From: Leucosporidium creatinivorum
Taxonomy: Eukaryota > Basidiomycota > Microbotryomycetes > Leucosporidiales > Leucosporidiaceae
Assembly: GCA_001600635.1 (NCBI GenBank)
Contig: BCKL01000004.1
Location: 760,440-824,439 of the forward strand
Length of the DNA: 64,000 bases
Reading direction: 5' to 3'
The notes under the pieces are model-generated. The model saw only the letters and a program-made list of their open reading frames with translations. It made no database searches and was not told the DNA's origin. Numbering within the stretch: position 1 is the first letter of the stretch; each line of letters begins with the position of its first letter. This document shows positions 53,396 through 64,000 of the stretch, piece by piece. The position numbers and the translations under genes are program-made.

Positions 53396-56300
53396 ATGCC
53401 GACGCCGTTCAGCTTTCCGTCGCGTTCGAATACGCCCGGACCAGTAACAACAGTAACAGATAGGACAGAGATGACGTCTACTCCGGTACAGCGTCGTCCC
53501 TCGGCGCAGAAGCGGATGAGCGTCGCTCTCCAGGAAGGGGTCGCCGCCAACACGGAATCGCTCACAGCTCTCGGGGTCAAGGGTGAGTCGTGGAGGGCTC
53601 CAGTCGGGGTGCAGGGCGCTAAACTATACTCGTTACAGCTGGACCAGAGGAGTCATTACGCCAGTATCGCTTGCTGGAAGCCATCAGAGCTGGTGAGACG
53701 CCTTGCGAGTTCCCGCTGAGCTGGTCAGGGCTGACCTTTGCTTCTTGCTGCAGGCGACTCTGCTGCCATCCTACCGCTTCTCAACTCTGCACCTGATGCT
53801 TCCACCAAGCGTCAGGGCGTCTCGGAGACTGGCTCTCTCGTCGCAGACAGCGGCACGAGCACTCCCCTTCATATCGCCGTCCGATGTGGCAAGCGTACGT
53901 CTTTGCCAGTCGAGGGCGCTCGGATACCCAGCTAACCACGATGCTACAGATCCGACTGTCGAGCTCGTACTCAAGCAGCAGCCCGGATCCGTCAACGCTC
54001 AAGATGCGCGAGGCCAAACGCCGCTCCACTTGGCCGCCTCGCTCAACCGAGTTGACGTGGTGGCGCTATTCCTTCTCGAGGAGCAGGTGGACGATATGAT
54101 CAAGGATGCCTCTGGCAAGACGGCGCTCGACGTTGCTGGAGGACCAGATACGGCCACGCTCATCTCGGGTGAGTTTCCACATTAGCAACCCTCGGTATTC
54201 GCGTTGATCGCTAATTCTGGTTCTCCAAAACAGTCTCGCGGTCGCACTACAACGAGTCCTATCTCGCCCTCCTCGCCGCCTACATTGCCTCGCCCGCCTC
54301 GGAGGGCACCACCTCTCGCCATTCCCACAACTCGTCCACCGCCTCGCTCGCGACGTCCCCCAAACTTGCGCAGAACCCTCTCCCCACCATCTCCGACTCG
54401 GGCGCCATGCCTCCACCTCCAGTTCCTACCTCTCCTCACGTCTCGGCCGCCTCGGGTCACGTTTCGAACGTCGCCGCCGAGAAGCTCTACCACTTTATCG
54501 CCAGGCCTCGTTCGCGCTGCATCGACTTCGCCGCTAGGGATAATGCCACGGGAACAACGATCCTGCACGAAGCAGCCAAGCGCAAGGATCTGGCGGTCAT
54601 CAAGCTCGCCGTCTCCAAGGGCGCCGATATTCTCGGGCGAGACAAGCGAGGCAAGCTGCCCATCGATTCGGCCAAGGATGAGCGCATCAAGTCGGTGCTG
54701 AGGCAAGGTGAGTCATGCATCACTGTTGCAGTCGAGACGAAGGCTGATCTGACTACCCTACAGCTGCCTCGAGCGAAGGACGAGCTCTTCGCGCTGCCGC
54801 CTCGGACCCAAGCTCCGGCGCTGCTCCTCTTCTCGGCCAGCCTCCCGCTATGCGTGGCTACCTCTCCAAGTGGACCAACATGGCTCGTGGCTACCGCACT
54901 CGCTGGTTCGTCCTCGACAATGGTGAGCCAAACTTGTCTCCTTACCGTTGGCCGAGCCTGAAACTGACCCCCCTCCACCGCAGGCGTCCTGTCCTACTAC
55001 CGCACCCAAGAGGACGAAGGCAAAGCTTCTCGTGGATCCATCAACATGAGCGTCGCCAACGTCGTCGCCCCCGGCGTGGACAAGCTCAAGTTCGAGGTCA
55101 ATAATAAACTCGGCAAGAGCTTCCCCTCCTTCTGGCTCAAAGGCAACCGTGAGCTTTCTCTTTCTTCTCGACCCCCAAAACAAGCACTGACTCATGTCTT
55201 ATCGCAGATCCCGTCGAGGTCATGCGCTGGGTCGAGCTCCTTCGCCAGAACGCCGACTACGCTCGGGAGGGTACAGCCGTCACTCGCACCGCTTCCAACG
55301 CCTCCACCTACGCCACCTCCATCCCCTCTGCCGCCGAGGACCGCCTACGCCGTCTCTCCGACCTGCCCAAGATGCACGCCGCCGCCAGCGGCTCCTCCCC
55401 CGCCGAGTCCTTTGGCGACCGCGACGGCTCAGTCATTGGCGACGACGAGACCTACAACGGCGATTTCGACGACGTTGTACCTCGCTCCGAAGACTTTGAT
55501 CTCCTCGCTCAGGGAACCAAGACCCAGCTGGAGCTCACCCAGCAGCTCCTCAGCTCGCTCGTCGTGCGCGAGGATGCTGCCCCAACCACAGGCAGCCGAC
55601 CTTCCAGCATCCACTCGGTCGGCAGTCGGCAAGCGGACGTCAAGGAGGCTCTCAAGGGATCGCTCTCGTCGCTCGAGGGCATGCTCGACGAGTACATCGA
55701 CGTCGTCGCTCAGCGCGAGCGCTACTTCGTCCGCAAGTACGAGCGCGAGATCGACGCCAAGCGCATGTGGGAGGACAACATGAAGGAGGTCGCCGCTCAG
55801 CATGCGGCCATGGAGGTCGAGTTGCAGAAGGCGTCGAGGGACAACACGAGGAGGAAGCGCGCTCTCCAGGAAGTCAGGGCCAACCTCTCCTCTGCGCCCG
55901 AGATGGACTCTGCCGCCGTCGCCGCCGTGGACGATGGAATTGCCCAGCTCGCCGAGGATGGCTCGTCCACCATTCCTCCCGCCGCCTCCAGGCGTACTAG
56001 CGCTGCGAGCGTCCGCATCGCCGCCCTCAGCGCCGACGGCACTCGCAGCCGAGCCATGTCAGGCTCGATGTCGCCTACTCGCACAGGACGACTTCGCTCG
56101 GGCACCATGCATACCCTCAATCCTCGGGAGCTGGAGCAGGTCGTCGACTCGGCCCTCGCAAACGAGACGGGAGACGCTTCGGACGATTCGGACGACGACG
56201 ACGAGTTCTTCGAGGCCATCGAGGCGGGTCAGATCCCCATAACGGAGGACGAGGCGCCGGCCAAGAGAGTACCGCAGATCGACTCGTTCGCCGAATCCCT

Positions 56301-57936
56301 CGACCTCGCGCCTTACAAGGGTTACGAGCATCTCCGCACCGCTCTTCCCCTCGGCGACGATACCAGGCCGCCTGTCTCGCTTTGGGCCATTCTCAAGGGC
56401 TCCATCGGCAAGGACCTCACCAAGATCTCGTTCCCCGTCTTCTTCAACGAGCCCTGCTCGATGCTGCAGCGCATGGCCGAGGACATCGAATTCTCTGAGT
56501 GTCGTGAGTTCTCATTCAGTCCCTCTCTCCCCGTCAGCGCGCTGATTCCTTCTCTCGCAGTCGATGGCGCTGCATCCGACCCCGACTCGACCAAGCGCAT
56601 TGCCTACATCGCCGCCTTTGCCGCATCCAACTACTCGTCGACCATCGGCCGCATCGCTAAGCCCTTCAACCCCATGCTGGTGCGTAGCCTCACCTCGACA
56701 GCTGGAGATCTAACGCTGACCTTCTCATGCTACAGGGAGAGACCTTCGAGTACGTCAGCCTGGACAAGAAGTATCGCTACGTTTCGGAGCAAGTCTGCCA
56801 CCACCCTCCAATCTCGGCCTGCATTGCCCAGTCACCTGCCTGGGAGTACTTTGGCGAGGGTGAGTCACGATTGCATCTCTGTCGACGAGCGAGCGCTGAC
56901 CTCAGGCACCTACAGTCGACGCAAAGAGCAAGTTCCTCGGCAAGAGCTTCGAGATTCGGCCGACGGGTATCGCGCACGTCAACGTCCGCATCCCCAAGGA
57001 GTGGGCTCCCGACCTTCCTGCCGCCGGCGACCGATGGCCCGACATGGTCACCGAGCACTACAGCTGGACCAAGGTCACCACCTCCGTCTCCAACTTCCTC
57101 TTCGGCAACCCCATCATCGATCACTATGGCGACATGATCGTCACCAACCACCGCACCGGCGACACCTGCACTCTCACCTTCAAGCCTCGAGGATGGCGCG
57201 GCGGCAACGCTTGCGAGATAAAGGGCAAGGTCGTCGACAAGGCGGGCAAGGAGCACTGGGACATTGCCGGGAAATGGAGCTCGCAGCTCGTTGCTCGTCG
57301 AGTCGGCGCAGGCCACGGAGATCTCGCACCCGACGCCTCGGTCCCAACGACCAAGAACGGAGACGTCGCGCCCGAGTACATTCGCCTCTGGAAGAACTCC
57401 GAGAAGCCGCCCGGCATGCCCTTCAACCTGTAGGCTTTCTCGTTCTCGCTTTCTACCCGACGGCTTGCTGACCCTCCTGCATACCAATAGCACGCCCTTC
57501 GCCGTCACTCTCAACGACACGAACCCCGACCTCAAGTCCTGGCTTCCTCCCACCGACTGCCGCCTACGTCCCGACCAGCACGCTTTCGAGACGGGCGCCT
57601 TCGAGCACGCCAACAACCTCAAGACTGAATTGGAAGAGCACCAGCGCGCTACCCGTCGGCAGCGCGAGAAGGGCGAGCTGCCACCGCACAAGGCCAGGTG
57701 GTTCAGCCGGGGCAAGGACGCCGACACGGGAGAGAGCTTCTGGCAGCCGGCCAAGACGGAGGCGGGCTTGCTCGAGTACTGGGAGGAGAGGAATAGGGTG
57801 GGAGAGCTCAAGGCGAAGGGCGAGAAGGTCGAGTGGAACGGTGTTGATCCAATTTGTGAGTCGTTTCTCACTCGTCCTGGTTCGCCGAGCATCTCGCTAA
57901 CTCGCCTCCTTCCCTACAGTCGGCGACTTCCAGTAA
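53396..57936 (+). CDS. Oxysterol-binding protein with ankyrin repeats, PH and ORD domains (Osh1/Osh2 type)
   Basis: A lipid-exchange protein at membrane contact sites. Order: Ser/Thr/Pro-rich N-terminus MPTPFSFPSRSNTPGPV; ankyrin repeats (STPLHIAVRCGK, GQTPLHLAASLNRVDVVALF, GTTILHEAAKRKDLAVIKLA); PH domain (AMRGYLSKWTNMARGYRTRW, FVLDNGVLSYYRTQEDEGKA, HPVEVMRWVELLRQ); a Ser-rich spacer with coiled coil and an acidic DDSDDDDEFFEAIEAGQ FFAT-like motif; and the ORD (KISFPVFFNEPCSMLQRMAE, FNPMLGETFEYV, signature EQVCHHPPISA, WTKVTTSVSNFLFGNPIIDH). It ends WNGVDPIFGDFQ. About nine introns, roughly 1,300 residues. The PxxN/HH lipid- and PI4P-binding residues are present. The start at 53396 is the first ATG in frame. 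Strong call. Confidence 0.92.
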
Positions 57937-58286
57937 TGAGCGCCTCCCGTTGTACCACTATTGACTGGTCAATCGACTAGACCGACGTTAGACCTTTTAT
58001 CTCGCGCTCGTCGAGAGGTCGAGAGGTTGCGAAGGTCTCACGGCGCCTGCCGTCGCTCTTCTCCCCTCTCTCACTCGCTCACTCACTCACTCGCTCGCGC
58101 TGGCTCGGGAGATCGTACAAGTCCGAGTACAGTCTGCCATCAATTTGCATGATACCAAGATTAGCCGCCGTAAGGGGCTGCAAGAAGGGGTATGGAACGA
58201 GAAGCGAACTAGATGCGCACTAACATAACGATGAGAGCAGTGAGCGAGCCGAGCTATGTACAGCTAACACCCCTGCATAAATCTCC
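57937..58286. other. Intergenic region, convergent gene ends
   Basis: About 350 bp between the OSBP gene stop and the RIC8 stop. Contains a short tcac repeat (about 58070-58095). Nothing else seen. Confidence 0.4.
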
Positions 58287-61035
58287 CTACTCTTGCCGAG
58301 ACGCCGCCTCGGCCTTGGCCTTATCCGCCATGGCCTTCTTCCTCGCTCTGAAGATGGCCATCTCCTGCTCGACCTCCTTCTCCAATCTCTCCTCGTCCTC
58401 CTCCCACTTCTTCCTCTCTGCCTCCCTCTCCTCTGTCGTCTCCTCAAACCTCCCCTCTGCCGCTCCTTTCTGCACCGGGTTCTCGGCGGTCATGACTCCC
58501 GTCCTCTGCATCCGATCAAATAGGACGTAGAGCTTCTCGGCCTCGCGCTCCTTCTCCTCCTCGGTCATCTCCACCTCGTCGGGGTCGGGAGGAAGTTCGA
58601 ACGCTCCTGTGATGGGATTGACGGCGCGAGACCCTGCTGGTCCTCCTCCGAATGGCGAGGTGAAGGTCGGTGCCGACTCCTCGGCGATGGTGCTGGTAGA
58701 GCTCGTCGGCCGCTGCGGGGCGACTGATCCCTTCTTCTTCTTACTGTCGGCGGAGTTGGCGTTGCCGATGGGAGGAGGAGGGATGAGCTCTCCTCGGTTC
58801 TGCAGGAAGCCGGAAGCGTTGCCGTAACCGATTTGGGTGGAGAGGGTCGCGGGGTCGCGGTCGCAGAGGTTGTAGAGGAACTCTCCGACGCCGTACGCCG
58901 TGTTGGGGAGGAGGATGGACGAGAGGAGGCGAACGAGGTGACCGATGAGGTCGGGACGGCGCTCGAGGGGGATGGACCGGTCGCTGGTGATAGGAAGGAG
59001 TTAGAAAATATGATCTGACCCGAGAGCGCAGTCACTCACATGTCGTCAGGAAGGAGAATCTCTCTGAGCAAAGCGGCCGGCTCGGCGAGAAGCGAGATCT
59101 TCCTCAACAGCAGCATGACCGGACCGAGGATCTCTTCCGCCCTCGTACTCTCGCCCGAGCCTTTCGGAACGAGCTCATCGGGATGAGCTGGGGTCGCCGA
59201 GGCGCCGGCGGCAACCTTCTTCTTCATCGCGGCTGACAGGCCAGCAGGAGCGACGTCGACGGGGAACCAAGCGTCGCAGGTCTTGCTGAGGACCTCCATC
59301 AACCTCGCGACAACGGGAGGTAGTTGGGGAGCGTTCCGCCTGGTAGCGTAGCACTTCGTGTCGATGATGCGCTCGCTGCCGTCGATGGGTTGAAGCCACG
59401 AGTAGTCGAAGCCGTTGAGCTCCTCGAGCTCGACTGGGTAGTTGAGGAGGGTATTGAGTGCGCCGCGAAGGAGGGGAGATGGGTCTTTGGGGTCGTCGCC
59501 GAGGGGAAGGAGGCAGGAGAGGGTGAGGTAGGGCCGGAAGAGTGGGAGGAAGGGCGTGACGTTGGCGAGGGTAAGAGTGCCGCTGTTGGTGCCCTCTGCT
59601 GCGTTGATGATGGCTGGAGAGCGCTTGGGAAGAGAGGTGGTGGAAGGAAGATTGGGCGAAGTGACGGGAGTAGAGTTGCGAGAGGAGGAAGGGGAGCCGG
59701 TGATGGCGTCGACGATCTTGCGAGCGTAGAAGCGAGGCGACTTGGAGCGGTGACGTTCGAGAGGGATGGGAGGAGGGCTGGGATCGGATGTGGGGTCGAA
59801 GTTGGAGCTGATAGGGATGGGGGCGCTGGATCCGTTCTCGCCGGGGAGCGAAGGCGAGTCGAGCGTCTCGCCCGAGCCCTTGCTCAGACTGCTCCAGAAG
59901 CGCTTCTTCTTCGTCGGATCGGTGGTACTCTTTGGCGAAGTGCTGAGCTCCTCCTCGTGAGGGGCAACCTTCTCGCCGTCGTCAGACTCGTCCTCGGTGG
60001 CCGACCTGTCGACGCTGTCGGGCGATGCGAAGTCGGGAGTGAGTGCCGTTTCCGTGGCAGGGGTAGGAGGTGGCTGTCGTCCATATTGGAGCATGAGGTT
60101 GTAGGCGAGCTTCAGGTGCTCGCGAAGGGTGTCGGCGGGAGAGGGAACCGATCCGCTCGTGAGGCTGTTGACCATTGTCGGATCTCGGAGGGTGTGGATG
60201 TATCGCAGGGTGTACTGGGTAGAGTGGATCGTCAGCTCTCCGTGGGGAACGAAAAGAATCAGCGGGCTACTCACGAGTCTCATTGCCTTAACGATCTCCT
60301 CGCCCTCCGCGAGCACCGAGATCAGCTCCCCAGGCTTACTTGTCAGCAAGAAGAGCAGCCGTCCCGCCAGAAATCCAGCTCCCGAATATCCCATCAACCG
60401 AACCATTCCATTGAGCGCCAAATGCCCAGGCTCCTCCGCCAGAATCTCGGGGAACAGGTCCCGAGCGGAAGGGTGGAGGGTAAGGATGTTACAGAGGCAT
60501 CGGAGGGCTTCTGATTCGTAGGATAGTAGCGGGTCCTCCTCGAGCGCCTCGATGCCCTCCTCCTCGTCGTCGTCGTCGTCGTTCTCTGCTCCTGCAGCGC
60601 GCGAGAACGTTGTTGTGGGAGAAGGAGCGAGAGTCGCAGCTCTACTGAGACCTCCCAGGCTGAGCAGGACCTTGAGCGCGCTCTCTCGTCCCAACTCTTC
60701 TGATCCAGCCGGCGAACGGCCGAGGAACTTTAAGAGCGAAGCGAGGGGCGCGAGAGCTGGGTCGGCGGGGGTGGTGAGGAAGCTGTTGGAGAGCGAGGAG
60801 AGGAGCGCCGAGAGGAGGCGGCGACGTGTCTCTGGTACTGTTTCTGCACCTGCTTGGAGACCTGCTCGAGTACAGCGAGAACCGGTCAGCGAGCTGTTCG
60901 TTTCAGAGCGTCTTAGCGCCACGGGACAATGAGCTGTAGCGTACTCTGCAGCAGCTTTTGTAGCACAGGCAGTACCGACGCCTGCGCCTGCTCTTGAGCC
61001 GAGAGACCGAGGTAGGCGGCCCACGGATCGGCCAT
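58287..61035 (-). CDS. Synembryn/RIC8, G-alpha chaperone and exchange factor
   Basis: RIC8 folds and activates heterotrimeric G-protein alpha subunits. It starts MADPWAAYLGLSAQEQAQAS, with armadillo-like helices (RRRLLSALLSSLSNSFLTTP, ALRCLCNILTLHPSARDLFP, LTSKPGELISVLAEGEEIVK). A Ser/Pro-rich insert of about 150 residues (around 59600-60000) follows, then the conserved FRPYLTLSCLLPLGDDP, PLLRGALNTLLNYPVEL, ARLMEVLSKTCDAWFPVDV, LLLRKISLLAEPAALLREIL and GHLVRLLSSILLPNTAYGVG. The C-terminal Ric8 motif DPDEVEMTEEEKEREAEKLY precedes VLFDRMQRTGV and a charged coiled coil ending AEAASRQE. Three introns found (after exon 1, near 60240 and near 59000). Firm call. Confidence 0.88.
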
Positions 61036-61753
61036 GGCTTCAAACGAAGGAGGAGCTGGCGACAGGACGGACGTTGAGCGAAGCTGATGGGAAGGGGTGT
61101 ACTGTCGTACAGCTGCTGAAGGGCTGCCTGCTACACTATTGACGGGTCGAAGTCGAAGCGAGAGTGAGTGGTCGGAGGTCAAAGGGAAGGCCAACTTCGT
61201 CGAAGCGGCGTTCGCTCTTCGCAGGAGGCCTGAGCGCTCGGAGAGTCTCAGGCAGGGGAGCAAAGCGCCCGTGGCTGCACTGACGTCGACTTTGTCCTCC
61301 CTTTGATCTCCTACATCTATCTCGTTTCCTCCTCTCGAACTCTGCACCTCTGCACCTCTCCAAGCCACCAGCCTGCCAGCAAGCCTCGCGCCCGTCATCG
61401 CCGAACTTCAAAGGCTCCAACTCCGGGAAAGCGATCTCAAGCGCGTGGCCACTGCCTCAGCCGGGGCAGGCTCTTCATCTACTCTAATCGAGTCGCTGTA
61501 GCAGTGCCATCATCCCCAGGTCAGCTTCGACGCCTCGGGCATCCGGCTGCGAGGGGCGTTCGGCTCAGGCTGGCGAGCAGATGCGTTGAGCTGCCAGGCG
61601 ATAGATTGGCTCGATGCGCGTTTGAGCGTGTCACAGAGACCAGCTGTGATTGCGATGCGCATATCAATCTGTACGGAAGCGACCGAGCAACTCGCGTCCC
61701 CCTTCGAAAGCCTCCCGCTCCCGCACCGGCGCTTCGGCTTGAGGTTCAGAGGA
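61036..61753. other. Region between RIC8 and NOX genes; one unexplained short open frame
   Basis: About 720 bp. On the plus strand, 61303-61500 has an open frame with protein-like text (SLAPVIAELQRLQLRESD, LKRVATASAGAGSSSTLIES) ending at a stop near 61500, but no ATG in frame. It could be the last exon of a small gene whose first exon lies nearer RIC8. I could not establish splice junctions, so no CDS is called. Confidence 0.3.
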
Positions 61754-64000
61754 TTACTGCAAGTGAGAAGACGGCCGACATGCCGTTAGCTCGCTGATGT
61801 ATGGGATGGGGTCGAGGAGAAGCCGAGAAGCTCACGAAATGCTCCTTCGCGAAGGAGAACCTGACCTGCGCCGAGCTGGCAGCCTTGGTCTTCTCCTTGA
61901 GGGACTTGGCGAGCTCGTTGGGGCCGCAGTAGTAGACTGCAGCAAACAAGAGCAGTCTCAGCCTCTCACTTCCTAACTAGAGGAGCGAGAGCACCTCAAC
62001 GCACCTCCGACCTTGGTGTTCAGGGCGCTCTCCCTGCCAGGCAAGTAGTGACCGAGCTCGATCTGGTTCCTAATCGTGTTGAAGATGGTGGTGAAGTCGG
62101 GACGTCCGTAATGAGTCCTCGAGCGGAGGTTGGTAAGCGGGTCGAACTCGTTGCCGGCGTCTGCTCGTAGGGAGGACGAGAGGGGGTCAGCGCCGAGCGG
62201 GCGCGAGTGACATGCAAGCAAGCTACGACTGACCGTTGATGGCGATGTTGGTGATCATGTCTTGGTCCATCTTCTGAGTGAGATACATGTTGATGCAGAG
62301 AAAGTCGGGGTCGGTTTGAGCCTGCGAGGGAGAGATCAAGTGCGCCGAAGTCAGCCTATCGCTCGCCAGAGCCTTCTTCGAGTAGTGACTTGCCTCCTCG
62401 AGCTTCTTGAGCAACTTCTGGAACCACTCGAAAGAGCCGGTATCGCGGTTGCACCAGACAAAGTGAACGCGACGAAGGGCGCCGAGTTGACGCTTCTGCT
62501 GCATGTACCTGTGGACGAGGAGAGCTCGCGTCAGCTTCGGCTCGGGGATAGTTCCAGCCTCAGCCCTCACCAGATGTTCTTGAGGATGGAAGCAAAGGGC
62601 GTGACTCCGATGCCCGTGCCGATGAGGATGGCGACTGATGCTCGGCGCTCGTCAGCTGTCGTTCTCTCTTCTTCCCTCGACGCAAGAGCTCACCCTCGCT
62701 CTTGAAGACATCTTCAGCCGGCGCTCCGAAAGGTCCATCCACCTTGATACGAGGCAACTTCCCCGCCGCGAGCAAAGCACCTCCGACATCGATGAACTCG
62801 GCGTCGCCGTACTCGTTACCTCCCTTCTCCATCGAGTCGCGACGGCCAGCCGTCTTGGTGATCTCGGCAGCGAGGAAAAGAGTACATCCGAGGCGGTCAC
62901 CTAGGGCTCTGTGCGATCGCAAGCAGACAGAGCCGGTCAGTCGCGATTTCCAGCGCGCCAAAGGACGCCGAGCAAGCTCACTGAGTCCAATCGCCGACCT
63001 GACGGATGTGCACCGAGACATAGGGGTCGTCGGGAGCCGAAGAGATGGTGAAAGGGTGCCACTGGTAGGCGCTGACCTCGGGGACGTTGAGGTAGAGCCA
63101 CTGGCCGGCCTTGTAGCGGAAGGAGGGCTTGGTGAAGCGAAGCTCCATCGCTCCCGAGGGGTGCATGAGGACGCCGACCAGGGAAGTAGCGCGGCGAGCG
63201 CGGACCTGGATAGATATCGGAGGTCGGCGAGCTGAGCAGACGAGTGACCGAGCGCCGACGACCCACCTCGCGAACGACTCGCTCGATAAAGTAGGCGATG
63301 CCTCCCCAGATGGTCCAGTGCCACGACTCGTAGCCCAAGCAGGTAACCGGGGTGTCGGGAAGGGCTCCGCGAACGAAGCAGCCGGCTGTGGGGCGAGGAG
63401 GTGAGCCAGCGAGCCTGAACATCGAACGCCGAGCCGCCTCACTGGCGTGCGTGTAGAGACCGAGGAGGAAGAAGAAGGTCTGCAGGATAAGCTGAGATCA
63501 GCCTCCAATTGTTCAAACCTCTAGCGAGACGACTTACCAAGTGGTGAGTGTACCAAAATGCCTCGAAGCATTGAGTTCGGATCTTGACGTGCGCGGTGGT
63601 GTAGATGAAGAACATGAGGAGGAGCATGATGTGTCCAGTGAGCGCTCCAGGTTGAGTGTACATGATCGCCCAAGCCGTCTCTTTGCGAACCTGCGAGCGC
63701 TCGACGTTAATCATGTTGACGTCTAGCGATCGGCTTCGCCTTTGGAGGAGGCACGAGGGAATTGGCGCAGGAGTTCAATCGCACTCAGTGAGCTTTACTC
63801 TCCTACATCCTCTCTCCCCCCGCGCCGCGAGANTTCCGAGTCCGGCGGGTTTTTCCCTTTCTTCTCCCATCGCCGAGCCCGTCTCGCATCCGGCTTCCGA
63901 GCTAAGACAGCGCCATTGCCTTTGCAGCCTGTACCTCATCAAGTCGATCACATCAGTCAGCCTCTCGGCCATGATCGCCACCTTCCCTCTCAGACAAGTT
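61754..64000 (-). CDS. NADPH oxidase (NoxA type), partial at the right edge and apparently incomplete
   Basis: A superoxide-generating flavocytochrome linked in fungi to development and polarity. Segments in order: GNGAVLA (tentative), VNMINVERSQVRKETAWAI, TQPGALTGHIMLLLMFFIYT, AHVKIRTQCFEAFWYTHH, TFFFLLGLYTHATGCFVRG, SWHWTIWGGIAYFIERVVRE, the FAD site HPFTISSAPDDPYVSVHI, DGPFGAPAED, the NADPH-binding GTGIGVTPFASILKNIWY, VHFVWCNRDTGSFEWFQ, GRPDFTTIFNTI, VYYCGPNELAKSLKEKT, and VRFSFAKEHF followed, after a final intron (61757-61835), by a TAA-only exon at 61754-61756. No EF-hands are visible. A single N at 63832 lies where the first heme-helix pair should be encoded, and about 55 expected residues are absent. 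Confidence 0.87.

Noticed and set aside
59324-60514. 396-residue plus-strand open frame opposite RIC8
   Set aside because: It is the antisense shadow of a well-conserved RIC8 exon; its composition (Gly/Arg/Val-rich) matches codon-bias shadowing and shows no domain.
1-64000. CRISPR arrays, prophage or bacterial operons
   Set aside because: The window is clearly a spliced eukaryotic genome; the tandem repeats seen lack CRISPR spacing and no phage genes occur.

Overview
The window is nuclear DNA of a fungus, most likely a basidiomycete. This rests on very many short introns (mostly 50-90 bp) with a GC-rich branch site (gctgac, less often gctaac) just before the AG, closely packed genes on both strands, and a fungal gene set (MED14, ATG27, CASP, DUF2235 hydrolase, Nox-type NADPH oxidase, laccase-like multicopper oxidases). 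The intron style and the GC-rich coding bias suggest Pucciniomycotina (Microbotryomycetes-like), but that placement is inference.

Left part (1-11 kb): a partial HIS5, divergent from CIA1 (cytosolic Fe-S assembly), a CaMK-like kinase, a MYND-finger protein, and multicopper oxidase 1 (MCO1), whose secreted N-terminus carries an extra Cys-rich module. Then comes an F-box locus (11.8-15.6 kb) made of an intact gene and a truncated, inverted duplicate, with an intron-bearing tRNA-Ile beside it. The 15.8-34.9 kb block is housekeeping: proteasome beta-3, U2SURP, a Zn2Cys6 regulator, an SDR-like protein without catalytic residues, ATG27, MED14 and ATG6. From 36 to 45.3 kb lie an unrecognised protein, an F-box/LRR-type protein, a DUF2439 (ZGRF1/Mte1-like) protein, the Golgi protein CASP and a DUF2235 hydrolase.

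The 45.8-52.6 kb region is the most unusual. It holds a second, shorter multicopper oxidase (MCO2), an NAD(P)-dependent epimerase/reductase, three more tRNA-Ile copies, a 16-N gap, a 555-bp perfect inverted repeat that I read as an assembly artefact at the gap, and a poly(A)-tailed, SINE-like insertion with about 20-bp target-site duplications set into the 5' end of a tRNA-Ile gene. The right end has an oxysterol-binding protein (ankyrin-PH-ORD), RIC8, and a partial NADPH oxidase whose first heme-helix region seems to be missing at a lone N.

The two multicopper oxidases share a striking architecture: a 7-nt and a 12-nt micro-exon each encode copper-ligand residues, and one flanking intron in MCO1 uses a GC donor. 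No operon-like system exists here. Functional links are those of ordinary eukaryotic neighbours, for example ATG27 and ATG6 flanking MED14, and divergent pairs sharing short promoters.
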